DNA of 64,000 nucleotides from Nemopilema nomurai. Its lineage: Eukaryota > Cnidaria > Scyphozoa > Rhizostomeae > Rhizostomatidae. The translations under genes and the position numbers were made by a program. Shown in pieces: positions 21,676 through 32,865 of the stretch. How positions within the stretch are numbered: the stretch's first letter is position 1; every line of letters starts with the position of its first letter. Under the pieces are notes generated by a model, which worked only from the letters and a program-made list of their open reading frames with translations, was not told the DNA's origin and made no database searches. The DNA is taken from assembly GCA_003864495.1 (NCBI GenBank), contig ML133386.1, positions 558,001 to 622,000 on the forward strand, read 5' to 3'.

Positions 21676-23276
21676 TAGGAAAACTACGCGGTAAAGCGGA
21701 AATTTTTCGTTGTTCGAAAATGATAGAAAACTAGTTTCGGATATATTGTTATTGCAAAAGCAGAACAATCTTTAATTTGCAGCTTTTTAAAAGCCCCTGA
21801 AATCCTTGCGAATGGGGTGTGATGGTTTTGTAATTGATTAACAAGATGACATCTAAGGCTGTCCATTGTATTTCTAAACGCATGTAATGAATCAAAACAA
21901 TCTAAATGAGAAATTCTGATTTGACAATTAGCTAAAATCAAAAGCTGATTGCATGAAAGCCGTGAAATGAAATCGAATGATAGATACTACCAAATCGTTC
22001 CCTTTCTAGGGCTTTACAAACACATATGTCCCAAACTCAAGTCAGTACTTGGACACACCACAACCTTTCTAGATTGGAAATCAGGTCTAGGGCTGGGTTA
22101 ATTTTCCATAAGCATTAAGTCGACGTATTTCTACAGACGTGACAGCGGAGGGGCCTTCAAGACTCCATTTCTCCTTTTTTACCTGAAAACCAATTCCAGG
22201 TTTCATAGATACAATTAAAAACATTTTCGCTCTTGGCTCCTATCGTTACAATACCTGTTGCCTGAGTTCCCATATCATAGGAGGCATGTACAGAGTCGAT
22301 ATCAAAAGGGACAGAAATATTTTCTCTTTAGCCACAGGTGCTACTATTGATTACGAACGCTTTTCAGACATCACTTACAATCAAAATGGTAGTTTTGAGA
22401 CTTTCAATGGTTCGTTTACTTAAGTCACCCTGTCAAAGCCTTTCATGAATTGATGTCCATGTTATTGTATGCTCACTGGAAAATTTACTAGATGTTAAGG
22501 CTGATAAGAGCAGGACGATCATAATACAGGACAAAGAGTCTTAGCAAATCGCTCGAGATTACGACAAAAACAGAAGTGTCTTTTAACAGTTGCCGGCATG
22601 GAAAGACAAACGGAATTGAGTTCCCGGCAAAACTTGTTTGCACGACTTACTTCGCTTTCTGCTTGCTCATCCCGCAATGTTTCCCAAACGATGTCAGCTT
22701 CAGATTATGCTATAAGCCTGCGTCCAACCGTTGCAGCATACTCCTGGAGAAATTACCACAATAATTCTTGTTTTGTTCCCATGAATTCCCACCAAGTCAA
22801 AATACCACAATGAGATTCATCTTGCGAGAAAGTAGCCACCTTAGATTAGATAAAAAACATAGAAACACGACACTTCAATGCCACAATCGCATAACGTCGA
22901 AAAACAGATTGTAGAACGTGGAGATTGATCAAACAAGAACAAAGAACTGAAAATCAAATAAAGCCCGCTCAAACAAACGCGAAGGTGGTGAATGACAAAC
23001 GGGAGGCAGATTGTAATGAAAATAACGACTCAGCGTGGTATCAAATTCACTACAATTATGGGAATTTGTGCGTTGCCAAGGCTCCAACAGTTTCGGACCT
23101 TCGCTCCTGGGCGAAAGCAGGGTTAAAGACCTGTTCAAGTGGACAACAGATTTCCGTAAATACTTTGAATATAGTTTGCAATGTAAATAAAAAGGTTTAA
23201 TCAGTCTAATGTTAGTTTAGGATCGTAGAAAAGTCGAACTAAAGGAACAGCGGAACCAAGTTTTTCCTGGTGCTGA

Positions 23277-23345
23277 GCGAATTGTCATGCGGGGCTATCG
23301 CGAATTGTCATGCGGGGCTATCGCGAATTGTCATGCGGGGCTATC
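23277..23345. repeat. Three perfect 23-bp tandem copies
   Basis: The unit GCGAATTGTCATGCGGGGCT plus ATC repeats three times without a mismatch at 23277-23299, 23300-23322 and 23323-23345, followed by a partial inverted echo (GCATGACAGGGC). It is GC-rich in AT-rich intergenic DNA. Confidence 0.95.
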
Positions 23346-24098
23346 GCATGACAGGGCGTGGAGCAAACGGCGAAGAGCGCTCGTTCACACATTGATGCAC
23401 CTATATATCAGGAATCATCAAATTTATAGATGAAACACAAAATGTAATAAGAACCAAGCTCATCGAAAAGGGACATAGGACACTTGCCTTTGGTCATATG
23501 AAATCGATTCATTACACACATTGCGTATTTGTTTGCATCTCTCGAACTTGTCCTGCGAGTGGTTCAAGACCATTGAGAGGCGTCGTCTAATTTGCCTTTA
23601 AGGGAGCCCATAATTCTGAAGAAACTCCCTCTTCTCTAAGAAAAAGGGTCGGTCGCCACCCTCCCTTTCATCAAGACGTAATTAATTTCTCACACCAGAT
23701 CACAAATCAAGTGCATATGTTTCACAGTGACGAAATAAGTGATAATTTGCGCACCCCATTGTGCCTAATTAGTCGATAAGAATTATAATCTGCCAACCCC
23801 AGAGAGAGATTGCCATTAGTCATGAGGGAAATTGTGCCCTATCACATACTTAGATACTCCTTTTTCACAGATTGGATTAGTAAATATTCTTCGAAACTGT
23901 TTCCTATTATTCATCCTACCTATCTGTTTGGGGGGAGCCAAAACACGGATTTGTCGCCTTTTGATTGTAAATGCTCGGAAAATACAAGGGGCATTTATAT
24001 GTTAATGATTTGATCTGGATTGTGATTGCGTAAAATTTCATCTTGCTTACTACCATCTCTTTGTTTTTTTTTTCGAATAAATTTCCATGCCGTAAGTC

Positions 24099-24530
24099 TT
24101 AAAATTTCGTTAAGTTTATCCATGAAACTCTCCACCATTTTCTCTCGATCATCTGCAATCCCACAGCCTTTTGAAGACTTCCTCCAGTGTTGATTCCCAG
24201 TGTAATTTCATTTAGCGATTTAATAGTGATTTTTTTCTGAGGGTAAATTGAATGGGAGCGAATTAAATGGACACAAACATAATCTTGTCGTTGTCGTTCG
24301 CGCCACAGATCTAAAAAGAAATTTTTAGAACAGTGGTTCACGCCACCCGCTAGCTTCACTCCAACCCTGGCAAGTGGGCGTGGGGCCACTGATGCCTGCC
24401 CGGGGAAGTCCTTGTAGAGGGGCTCATCATGGATTGTATTGTATGGTAGAGGGGGCTCATCATGTCCCGGCGTCTTTTCCTTGCCCCTGCTATCTGAAAG
24501 CGAGCTCATTTTGAATATGAGGCTAGACAA
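24099..24530 (-). CDS. Possible small protein gene, divergent from MRPS9
   Basis: An open frame of 143 codons on the - strand, whose first ATG is only about 130 bp from the MRPS9 start, so the two could share a promoter. A second in-frame ATG lies six codons in (MSSLSDSRGKEKTP). The N-terminal half is hydrophilic and Pro-rich (GHDEPPLPYNTIHDEPLYKD), the middle has DLWRERQRQDYVCVHLIRSH, and the C-terminus is basic. A TTTCTTTTTAG acceptor-like site lies inside the frame, so the real gene may be spliced. I do not recognise a family. It may equally be a chance frame. Confidence 0.3.
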   Translation of the reverse strand: MSSLIFKMSSLSDSRGKEKTPGHDEPPLPYNTIHDEPLYKDFPGQASVAPRPLARVGVKLAGGVNHCSKNFFLDLWRERQRQDYVCVHLIRSHSIYPQKKITIKSLNEITLGINTGGSLQKAVGLQMIERKWWRVSWINLTKF

Positions 24531-24662
24531 AGATGCTGATCATGCCTCGTTCGTGCCATCCTGTGGAAGCATTTGATAAAAACTGTCTTATTATATGTGT
24601 TTGTATTTTGTGAAATAAAATGATCGTGTTCGACACTTAACATTAGGCTGTTACTTCCCAAG
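24531..24662. promoter_or_regulatory. Putative promoter / 5' UTR region of MRPS9
   Basis: Short interval between the MRPS9 start codon (24663, +) and the candidate divergent ORF (24530, -). No TATA box was evident. The arrangement would suit a bidirectional promoter for a housekeeping gene, but no transcription start can be fixed from sequence alone. Confidence 0.3.
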
Positions 24663-27600
24663 ATGCTTCCAAGTTGCTTACGACGTTCTGGGAAGGCAAT
24701 CTGCAGATATTTGCAGAATACCGACTCAAATGGATTGGCTGGTGCAAAGTCAGTAACCCGCTGGCGATCAACCATTCGTCCTCAATTCCTGCTAAATTCA
24801 AGAACCTACGCAACACCCTCTGCAGGAGTAAGCGAGGTATTTGCATTTTTGAATGGCCCGCTTTCTAAGTTAAGGGTTGTGGGTCGCAGTCCTGTCATGT
24901 GTCGCTCAGTGTTCTGTTTTAAAACCTGTAAATACTTTTGTAAGTAACATGAATTTTCAATTGCACACGAGTCAGTTATAACGTTACAACAATGTTTTGA
25001 GAGACCTACTCTTGATGAAACATCTCATCAATAGGTTCTTGATCGAGAAGTCCACGTTTGAAGGAAATGCATTGTATGAAATTAGCAAATAATGTAAGCT
25101 TGTAGAAGCTAATTGAAAGTACGAAAAGGTTGATTTAATGCAATTATATGACAGTTTTCCCCACTTACCATGCATTTTATTTCTTCTGATAAAATTATAA
25201 TTATTTTTAGGAAAACCCACCAGCAAATGCATCCACAGATGCTAACAATGGAAGTAAGTTTTCTGAATAGTTTACATAGGTTTTAAAGCTAAATTTTCAT
25301 ATTCATAGACATAAAATTGCAAGGCGTGATATAATCTTATGCTAGATCAATTGTTTTGAATATACAACTTTTTCTCAATAAAGTAAAAGTGTTTTCTGAA
25401 GTTTAATTGACAATTTTGAAGAAAATTTTTGGTGACAAACTGGAATGTATTTTTGATGAATTCCATGCTCTAACTTTGTGCTAGATCACACTGAAAAAAA
25501 TGTTGACTGGCTTATGATATCTGAAATGGAGAAATACGAACTTGGGAAACGTTGGCTTGCTACAATGATGGGGGAAGATTTGGCATCATTCACAGATGAT
25601 AGAATTGCTGTAAGTTTTTTATGAAATGGAGTAAACTAAAATTCATTCAATTTGAAACTGGATGTATGTTACAGAAATTCACTACAGTTTAGAACATAGA
25701 AAGTCCAGTATTTTTTTACCTTTTGACCTCAATTTTTACCTGTTGGTGCACATGCCTACTTATTTGAACCCCAATTGACTATGATATTGTCATTTTGAAA
25801 CTACACAAATCTGGCAAAACTTATTCTCAAATTAGAAACTTAAGCAAACGATTCTTCTATTTCTAGGAAGCCATTCAATACCTCTTTCCAAGTCATTTGT
25901 TTGCAAAGGATGCAAGACCCTCAATGAAGGTATTGCATTGTGTATTCTATAGACAGACCTTGCTGCTTTGTTTAAGCCTATTCTGGTTAGATTTAAGAAT
26001 GATGCTCTTTAATACCAATTGTGATTAATATTAGTGAAACTACATCAGCTTACCAGGCTGGTTTAACCCCAGAGGTTTATGTAAAATTAGTTTATAGGAT
26101 AAACTCTTGGATTGATGTCAAGTAAAAGTGTTTTTCTTGCAAAATTTCTGATGTACAATAAAATGTATAAATGTTTCTGTTTGACCATAGAATCCTCATG
26201 ACATTTTTGGTAAAAGGCAAGGTAGGGGTTTATTTGATACCCAAATATTTTAAAACTGGCATATATTTTTAAGATTATTTTTTGTTAACAAAGGAAAATA
26301 AATGACTTTTTTTATTCTATGATGATATGTTGTTGAAAACCTCAATCCGTTTATTTGGGCTCCCTAAGGATTATACTCCTGTATGAATTAAAAACAATTA
26401 TCACAAGCACTATCATGTCATTTTTCTTTGGGAATTTAATCTGTTTGATCAGTGGCTATTAGGGAGAATAGATGTACAGATGTTGCTGTTCCTGTATTGA
26501 TTGTATTGAAGGCCTTGGAGTAATCTTTAACGTTTTTTTTTAAATCATAAATCTGTACAGTTTCATTGACAGACTGTTTACCTTCTTATAGAACTACGAG
26601 TTTATTCTGATGGGCGCCCTATCCACTCAGCATTTTACACTGGTCAAGAAGCGTACCATGATCTTATTTATGTAGGTGTTTTATAACTGGCTGTTGATTG
26701 CCCTCTCCCTCTAAAGGAGTAGGCTTTTTTTACTTTATACTTCACTACACTACACTTTGTTTATGTGGCCTTAAATGCATAAATAAACAGATGTAATGCA
26801 ATGGTACATTCAGTATCACACTGGAACTGTTTACAGAAATCTCATTTCCTACACTTTCATTAAAATATATTTGGTTTGAGCTTTTTAATGTCTGTGTATG
26901 ATGTTACAGTTTATTGTCTGGCTTTTTTAGAACATATGGCAGAACCTGGAAAGACTTGATGAGCTTGCGAAAAGCCCTCAAGCAGAAGCACAGCAGGAAG
27001 AGTAAGCCAAGATCTTCATTACGCATAATTGATCTTCAAAGTTGATAATATGGCTTGGCCTTGAGTGTTGGCTTGAAAGCATGACCCGAAAGCTCAGCAG
27101 TAGAGCACTGGGCATACAAAGTCTATGAAAGTTGATAATCATCACCCTTTCAGGTGGTAGGCTCGCTTGAAACTAATCAGAGGCTGATACCTTTGCCAAA
27201 GGCGCACACATTTTAAGTCATTCATTTCATTCTGGTCGAGCAATCAGCTGCAATCTTTTTTGATATACAGCTGAGTCAAGATGAGTCTAGGGAGACAACT
27301 TGCAGTGACCTATAGCAGTCAACCTTGAATTCTGACTCTGACTCATTCTTTGTCATATAGGTTTCAGTAGTCGTATCATTTTATAGCTTTAAAGAACTAG
27401 ATCTACATCTTCTTCGTTACTCACCAGGCCCTTTTCGTTCTACGACAAACCACTGCTTGTGCGCTGGCTAAAACCTCACGAGATGGAAGATTTGTTGAAC
27501 TGCAAGCTAGCTGAAAATCAAGTAAGGCTCGCTTATTTAAATTGAAGGCTGTTCGTCACACTGTTGCTCGATACTGATGCTTTATGTGCGTTGCTCAAGT

Positions 27601-30426
27601 GAAGTGCTCGAAGTAATTACAAATTGAATGTTTTTATTCGCAGTATGATTTGATTCTACGAAGACTTACTCGCATAGCTAAGCATCCCAATGGCGAAGAA
27701 ATGCAAGATTTTTTATCAAAATATCAGGTACAACTGAGCGAAGGAGGAAAGAAAATGGAAGTTGCGGAGGTAAGTAAGAAACGAAGTTACTGGTATTTGC
27801 ATTTCTATGATCTTGGTAGTTTCTATAGTTTGTGAAAACTGGATATGGCCGAGAACTCTAGCACTTTGAGTAAATTCAAATGCTACCTGTTTTGTTGCTA
27901 TATAAGCACTTGAGGCCACAAAAGTCAGCTTGAGAGTGAGTCATCGCCCCAAAAGTTAGCCTTACCTACGTATAGTAGGAAGTATGAACACTGGACGCAA
28001 CCTGTTGTAAATATATACTTAAGATTGTTTGTCTGTGTGCCAGCCGTTGTCGAAGTTACTATTCTAGGGCGCTTTCCTGTCGCAAAAGTTGACATAATAC
28101 TATGCCTTAAGAAGGAGCATAACCTCCTAGGTAGTTATTGTTTGAATGGAATTGGTCCTCAGTGTTCCCTCATTACTGTTTATCTTCTGTCTTTTGCGAT
28201 TTATTTTATGGTTTTCTTTGTAGATCGACGAAGATGGGGTCGTCACAGCCATGGGTAAGAACATTGCCTATCACGTGGACCATTTTTTGTCTCGTTTGAC
28301 AGGCCCTTGACTATTGAGAATCCTTTCATAATGCGTTTAAACTGTTTTGTCCTTGAATTTGCATTGAATAGGCGAATCACCAATACGAATAGATGTATCC
28401 AAAAGTATTTATGTCGCTACATATGTCATATTGTATATCATCATTCTGGTCAATATATATATATCATTCATCATATATACATTACTAGATATTATTTAGG
28501 CCATCGTGTAGGTCAACTGGGTCAAGACTATTGTTGCATATTGATGCTTTTATAATATTCAGTGAGCCAATGAAGTTTTATGTCTATGAATAAATCAATT
28601 TTAGGATACAGGAAGCATTCAATAGCCGAAGTTAAACTTAAAAAGGGTTCTGGAATTATAAAGATTAATAACATGCCGATGACAAAGTTTTTTTATACAT
28701 TCGATCACAGGTATGTATTGCCCATCTCAAGAATTAATCTCTTTAAAAAATAAACGCATTTAAAGAATCAATTTTTATAAAGCGACGCATATCTTCTTAG
28801 ATGTAGGATGCTAATTTTGCATTATTAGAACTGCTAGGCAGTGTGAATCCCGAATTTGATCTTCGTTTAGAAAGAGTTGGAAGAAGAGACGTAAAAGAGA
28901 CATAGACATATGAGTTATTCAGGTATCGACTGCGCTGCCTGTTTTGATGTGACATGGATGCTGAAATGAACCACTCTGTTTCGTCACTCTTGTGTCACTT
29001 GCTTTGCTACTTTCTAGAAAACAGGTACTCTACCCCTTCATGGTGGTCGATCAGCTTGGGAAGTATGACATCGACGCAGGCGTGATTGGCGGCGGTCCAA
29101 CCGGTGAGTGCTTCGGTGACGTCACAGACCCGGACCTCTGCGTAGTTCTACATGTTACCTTGGCAGAATAGATCAGCTGATTCTCTTTTTTTATGCTTGA
29201 TGAATAATTTGCTCAAAGATGATACACAATGAAAGTAGCAGGTAGCATCTCTGTGGCATTACGACGTACTATTTAATATTCTTATAGTCAGCATAGCATA
29301 AGCGAAGGCCTTTTCCCATCGCCAAGGACTGAAACTCAATCGTAAACTGGAAAGCAAGAAAGTCCATATTTGTATCAATTGCATAACTGTAGAAGCTCAA
29401 TCTGATTTGAACCCTTTTGATATTTGATTTTCAGGTCAAGCTGGTGCAATTCGATTTGGGATAAGCCAAGCTCTTCTTAGCTTTTCTGAAGCGAATTTTA
29501 AACCACTAGATGAAGGTGATTGCATCCTACTAACTGCTTTCCTTGCTGAGAATACTAGTGACATCTTGTGTCCATGAAATTTCATTAATGCTGCTGCAGC
29601 CTGTTTAGTCTTATAACACTCTTAAATACAGCTTTGATTCATAGGACCTCTGGGTCACTTGTGTAGTTTTAGAAGATTGAAAATGTTTTCATAACTTTGT
29701 CCTGATTTTTTGTTTTGGACATAGCATACAGTTTTATTTCGTGCTGTATTCTGTACCAATTATCTTGTCTTGTCTTACCAATTATTAACTTTATTGATAA
29801 CATAAATGATATAATTTATTAATGCTTAAATCGTGGTTTCTATTATACAGAGATTTTTCTCGTTTTAGCTGGCCTGCTCATGAGAGACAAAAGACGCGTG
29901 GAGCGAAAGAAGCCTGGGCAGAAGAAAGCTCGCAAGAAGTTTGCATGGTAAGTACTTTGGTCCTGGGGGCAAGGCACAAAGAACGGTAGATGGTGTTATT
30001 TTTCCTTTCCGAAAAATGACATAGCCAGAAAGCATACCCTACCTAAGGAATCGCTCAAACCCACCTCAAAAAATGAACCTCGACTATTCGCCTAAGTTGA
30101 TATAACACAGCTAGACAGTTTTTATCTTGTCTGTCTGGGTTTTGTCTCGGTAATCACGTTTTCAAGTTAAAGTCAAGTTCCTGACCTTTTCTTAGTTTCT
30201 GAAAGTCATCCTAGTGTGAAGTGATCTTCAAGGAATGCTATTTGATTTTGATAATAATCGGTTTGCAGATATACTTTTTCGTAAAATTTAATGATAATTC
30301 CATTTGTGATTCACACAACATCATGACCAAATAACCAAACTCAATTTTCCTTCAATTGTTACTTTTATTTAGTGTCCTTGTTGTTTAACACTGACGTATC
30401 TCCATCTCTGCAGGGTGAAGAGGTAG
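24663..30426 (+). CDS. MRPS9: Mitochondrial small-subunit ribosomal protein uS9m, complete (15 exons)
   Basis: Exons: 24663-24827, 25211-25253, 25485-25609, 25867-25929, 26191-26221, 26592-26671, 26931-27001, 27428-27521, 27644-27769, 28224-28254, 28605-28710, 29018-29103, 29435-29515, 29869-29947, 30414-30426. They sum to 1194 nt (397 aa; human 396 aa), all in frame. The N-terminus (MLPSCLRRSGKAICRYL) is Arg/Ser-rich and lacks acidic residues, as expected of a mitochondrial presequence. The metazoan extension carries AIQYLFPSHLFAKDARPSMK and LRVYSDGRPIHSAFYTGQEA. The uS9 domain spans about 277-397: GYRKHSIAEVKLKKGSGIIK, VGQ-type core VIGGGPTGQAGAIRFGISQA, and the basic tail KKPGQKKARKKFAWVKR, which in uS9 proteins reaches the decoding region of the small subunit. 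The last exon holds only four codons. Confidence 0.96.
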
Positions 30427-32865
30427 CATCCTGGCAATGGTTTCCCCGGACAGCCACCCCCCCCCCCCCCAAGGTTACTGCACTCTCGCAGCACCTATTT
30501 TGTGCTCTACGATGAACCCAGGCAACCGAAAACGCGTGAAATGACTGTCTTTTCAAAATTGTCAACCGTCAAAACTACAAAACATTAGCTGCGTGTAAAT
30601 TCTTTGGTTTTGTACAGATGTTATGTCCATTGAATGACATGTCGTCACATTTGATATGCAGCGTTCGTCTTTTTCTCTTTTTGAAAACATGTTTAGTGGG
30701 TGTGTTGTCCCTGTTTCAAGCCTTATCATAGATTGGCGTGAAATCCATTTACGGTCCTATTCAATCTAATATGCCGCTCGCTCTGATCTGCTGGCTTTAA
30801 ACTTAGAGAAATACACGCTTCTTCCTCAACTTCACTTGCTCTCATGCAACAAACTCGATTATGACATTTCTTACATTTCGCAAAGATTCCTTTTGGATCC
30901 GTTTAGCATATGCATTAGCATTTAGACAACTTTGAATCCGACAATGCTCTCGATAATGCTAGAAATAGTGTGCTGGTTTCAGAGGCACCAAAATGCTTGC
31001 GTCCCAACTGCGATGGCAAATGATTAATGCTTCAGTATTAAGCATTGACAAACAATTTGCAGCAATTCCCGTCGCAGGCAATCTTCGAATGACCCAGCTG
31101 AGGTTTGGATTGACCAAACCCCTTTAGGCAGATTTAGTTCGGTTTCAATAGCATCACTGTAGAGACCCTTGTGAAAGTGATATAACAAGTACCTGAATAC
31201 AGAGTTAAGGAATACTTTGAAGAGTTTTTTGGATCATTACCCGTCCAAGTACATAAAGCGAAAAACAGTGTAAGCAGCATTTATGAGGAATTGAGGTGTG
31301 AAATCTCACAAAGCCACGACTAAGAAGTTAACTAGCGAAGAAGGTACCTATTAAAGGTTGTGCTTTTGATCCTCTTGTTGTCTGTGCCCAAGTGTTTTAT
31401 CTGTCAACTCAGATCTGTGTGTTTCTTTATCCGACAAACATGCAGATCGTATGGCAAATAGCTATCTCTGTTGTCTTAACATTTTTAGTGATTGCATGTC
31501 CCATGTAACCGAAGAAATTTCTCTCATTTTTATTTTGCACAATGGAAAAAATTGCTCACACAAGAGTCCGTATTGGAGTACTTGCTGAGGTGGAATGGTC
31601 ATTTTTCAAGTTAATTGAAATCGTATCTCTACCATGAACCTAGTTTTGTTTTCTCAATTGCTTTCAACCAACTCAACATTTGAAGGGTGTCTTCCCTTGT
31701 CTTCCCACGCATTTTTGCTCGAAGCGGCGGACTAATAAACAAATTTTATAGAATCTAAAACAAAGCTGAAAAGCAATAATTGTTTGACAACGATCAGATT
31801 GACCACACCCAGATTCAATTCGGTCCTTGGAATGATAATTGACGATTATTCACTTCGTCAAATTTCACGATCACACCCATATCTAATCGTTTCTTGAATA
31901 AATTACTGGCGATCACTGCATCAAATTCCTACCATCATGACCACACCCACGTTCAACCATTCCTTGGAAATCAAGAACATTTCTGAATCTGAATAATTTG
32001 GTTCCAAAAACACACTTGAGTCATTGGTAGAGAAAGGGAAAGGGAAAGAGAAAGGGAAAGAGAAAGAGAAAGGGAGAGAGAGAAAGAGAAAGGGTGAGAG
32101 AGAGAGAAATTGAGAAAAGATGCCTGCCCTCTCCCTTCCAAAAGATTTCATTTGTGATTTGAAGTTGAAGGAAGAGGAAGATTAATCTTGGCGTATACTT
32201 GTTGCTTGTTTAATTAGACAGCAGTCCGCTGTTTACGTCTGCCATATGGACGAACTCGATTTTTAGAGAGCACTACATCTGTTTGACCTTATTCGCTTTT
32301 GCAATCCCAATGTTTGATCTATCTCAATTCTATTCGAGTAAACATTTGCTGTCTTGTTCCAGTAAGGAGCCGAAGTCAAATCTTCTCTATCCAAACAAGT
32401 GTCTAAATATCATTCCAGGCTCTATAGTCCACGTCTTTTGAAAACCTATGTACACATACGTAGAATATAGTGCATCAACAGTATACAAAAACTTTGTAAG
32501 AAAATAATTTGTTATTGTTTTATTGTAGTTAACGACAATACCCTGTAATTCAAGACCTCGCACATAACCAACGCACAAACACATAGCTAGATGACTCAGA
32601 AAACATGAAGGATTGGCAACAAGGAAATTTTGCATGTGTTTGTTCTGATATGATCCAGCCTTTTGAAACAACTTGTTTCGCCCAATGGTCCTCTTTCCAT
32701 GATTGGAAACATAGGGGGTATGGGCCACCAGTGAAACACCCAGTCAGCACAAATCTGCATTATTGCAAGGCTCTGTGTAGCATACGTCATTGTGGCAACC
32801 AACTTGGTCATCGCTAACTCGGGGCTGTACTTTATTCATCTGGGCAAGGCAGCAAAGAACGCAAT
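30427..32865. other. MRPS9 3' region and MAP7-like upstream region
   Basis: No gene recognised. AATAAA at 31734-31739 is a possible MRPS9 polyadenylation signal. A run of C (about 30458-30470) lies just after the stop. A purine-rich simple repeat lies at 32030-32110. The sequence before 32866 should hold the promoter and 5' UTR of the MAP7-like gene. Confidence 0.5.
32030..32110. repeat. Purine-rich (GAAAGG/GAGA)n simple repeat
   Basis: About 80 bp of pure A/G on the + strand, built from GGGAAA, GAGAAA and GAGAGA. Opposite-strand open frames here (Ser/Phe/Pro-rich) are artefacts. Confidence 0.93.

Larger units (their letters stand above)
21558..24098. other. Upstream region of ADGB; no gene recognised
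   Basis: AT-rich sequence between the ADGB start and the candidate ORF at 24530-24099. It holds a possible RFX X-box near the ADGB start and a 23-bp triplication at 23277-23345. Small open frames at 22576-22813 and 22925-23200 show no family resemblance, splice logic or low-entropy coding signal that I could recognise. Confidence 0.6.
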
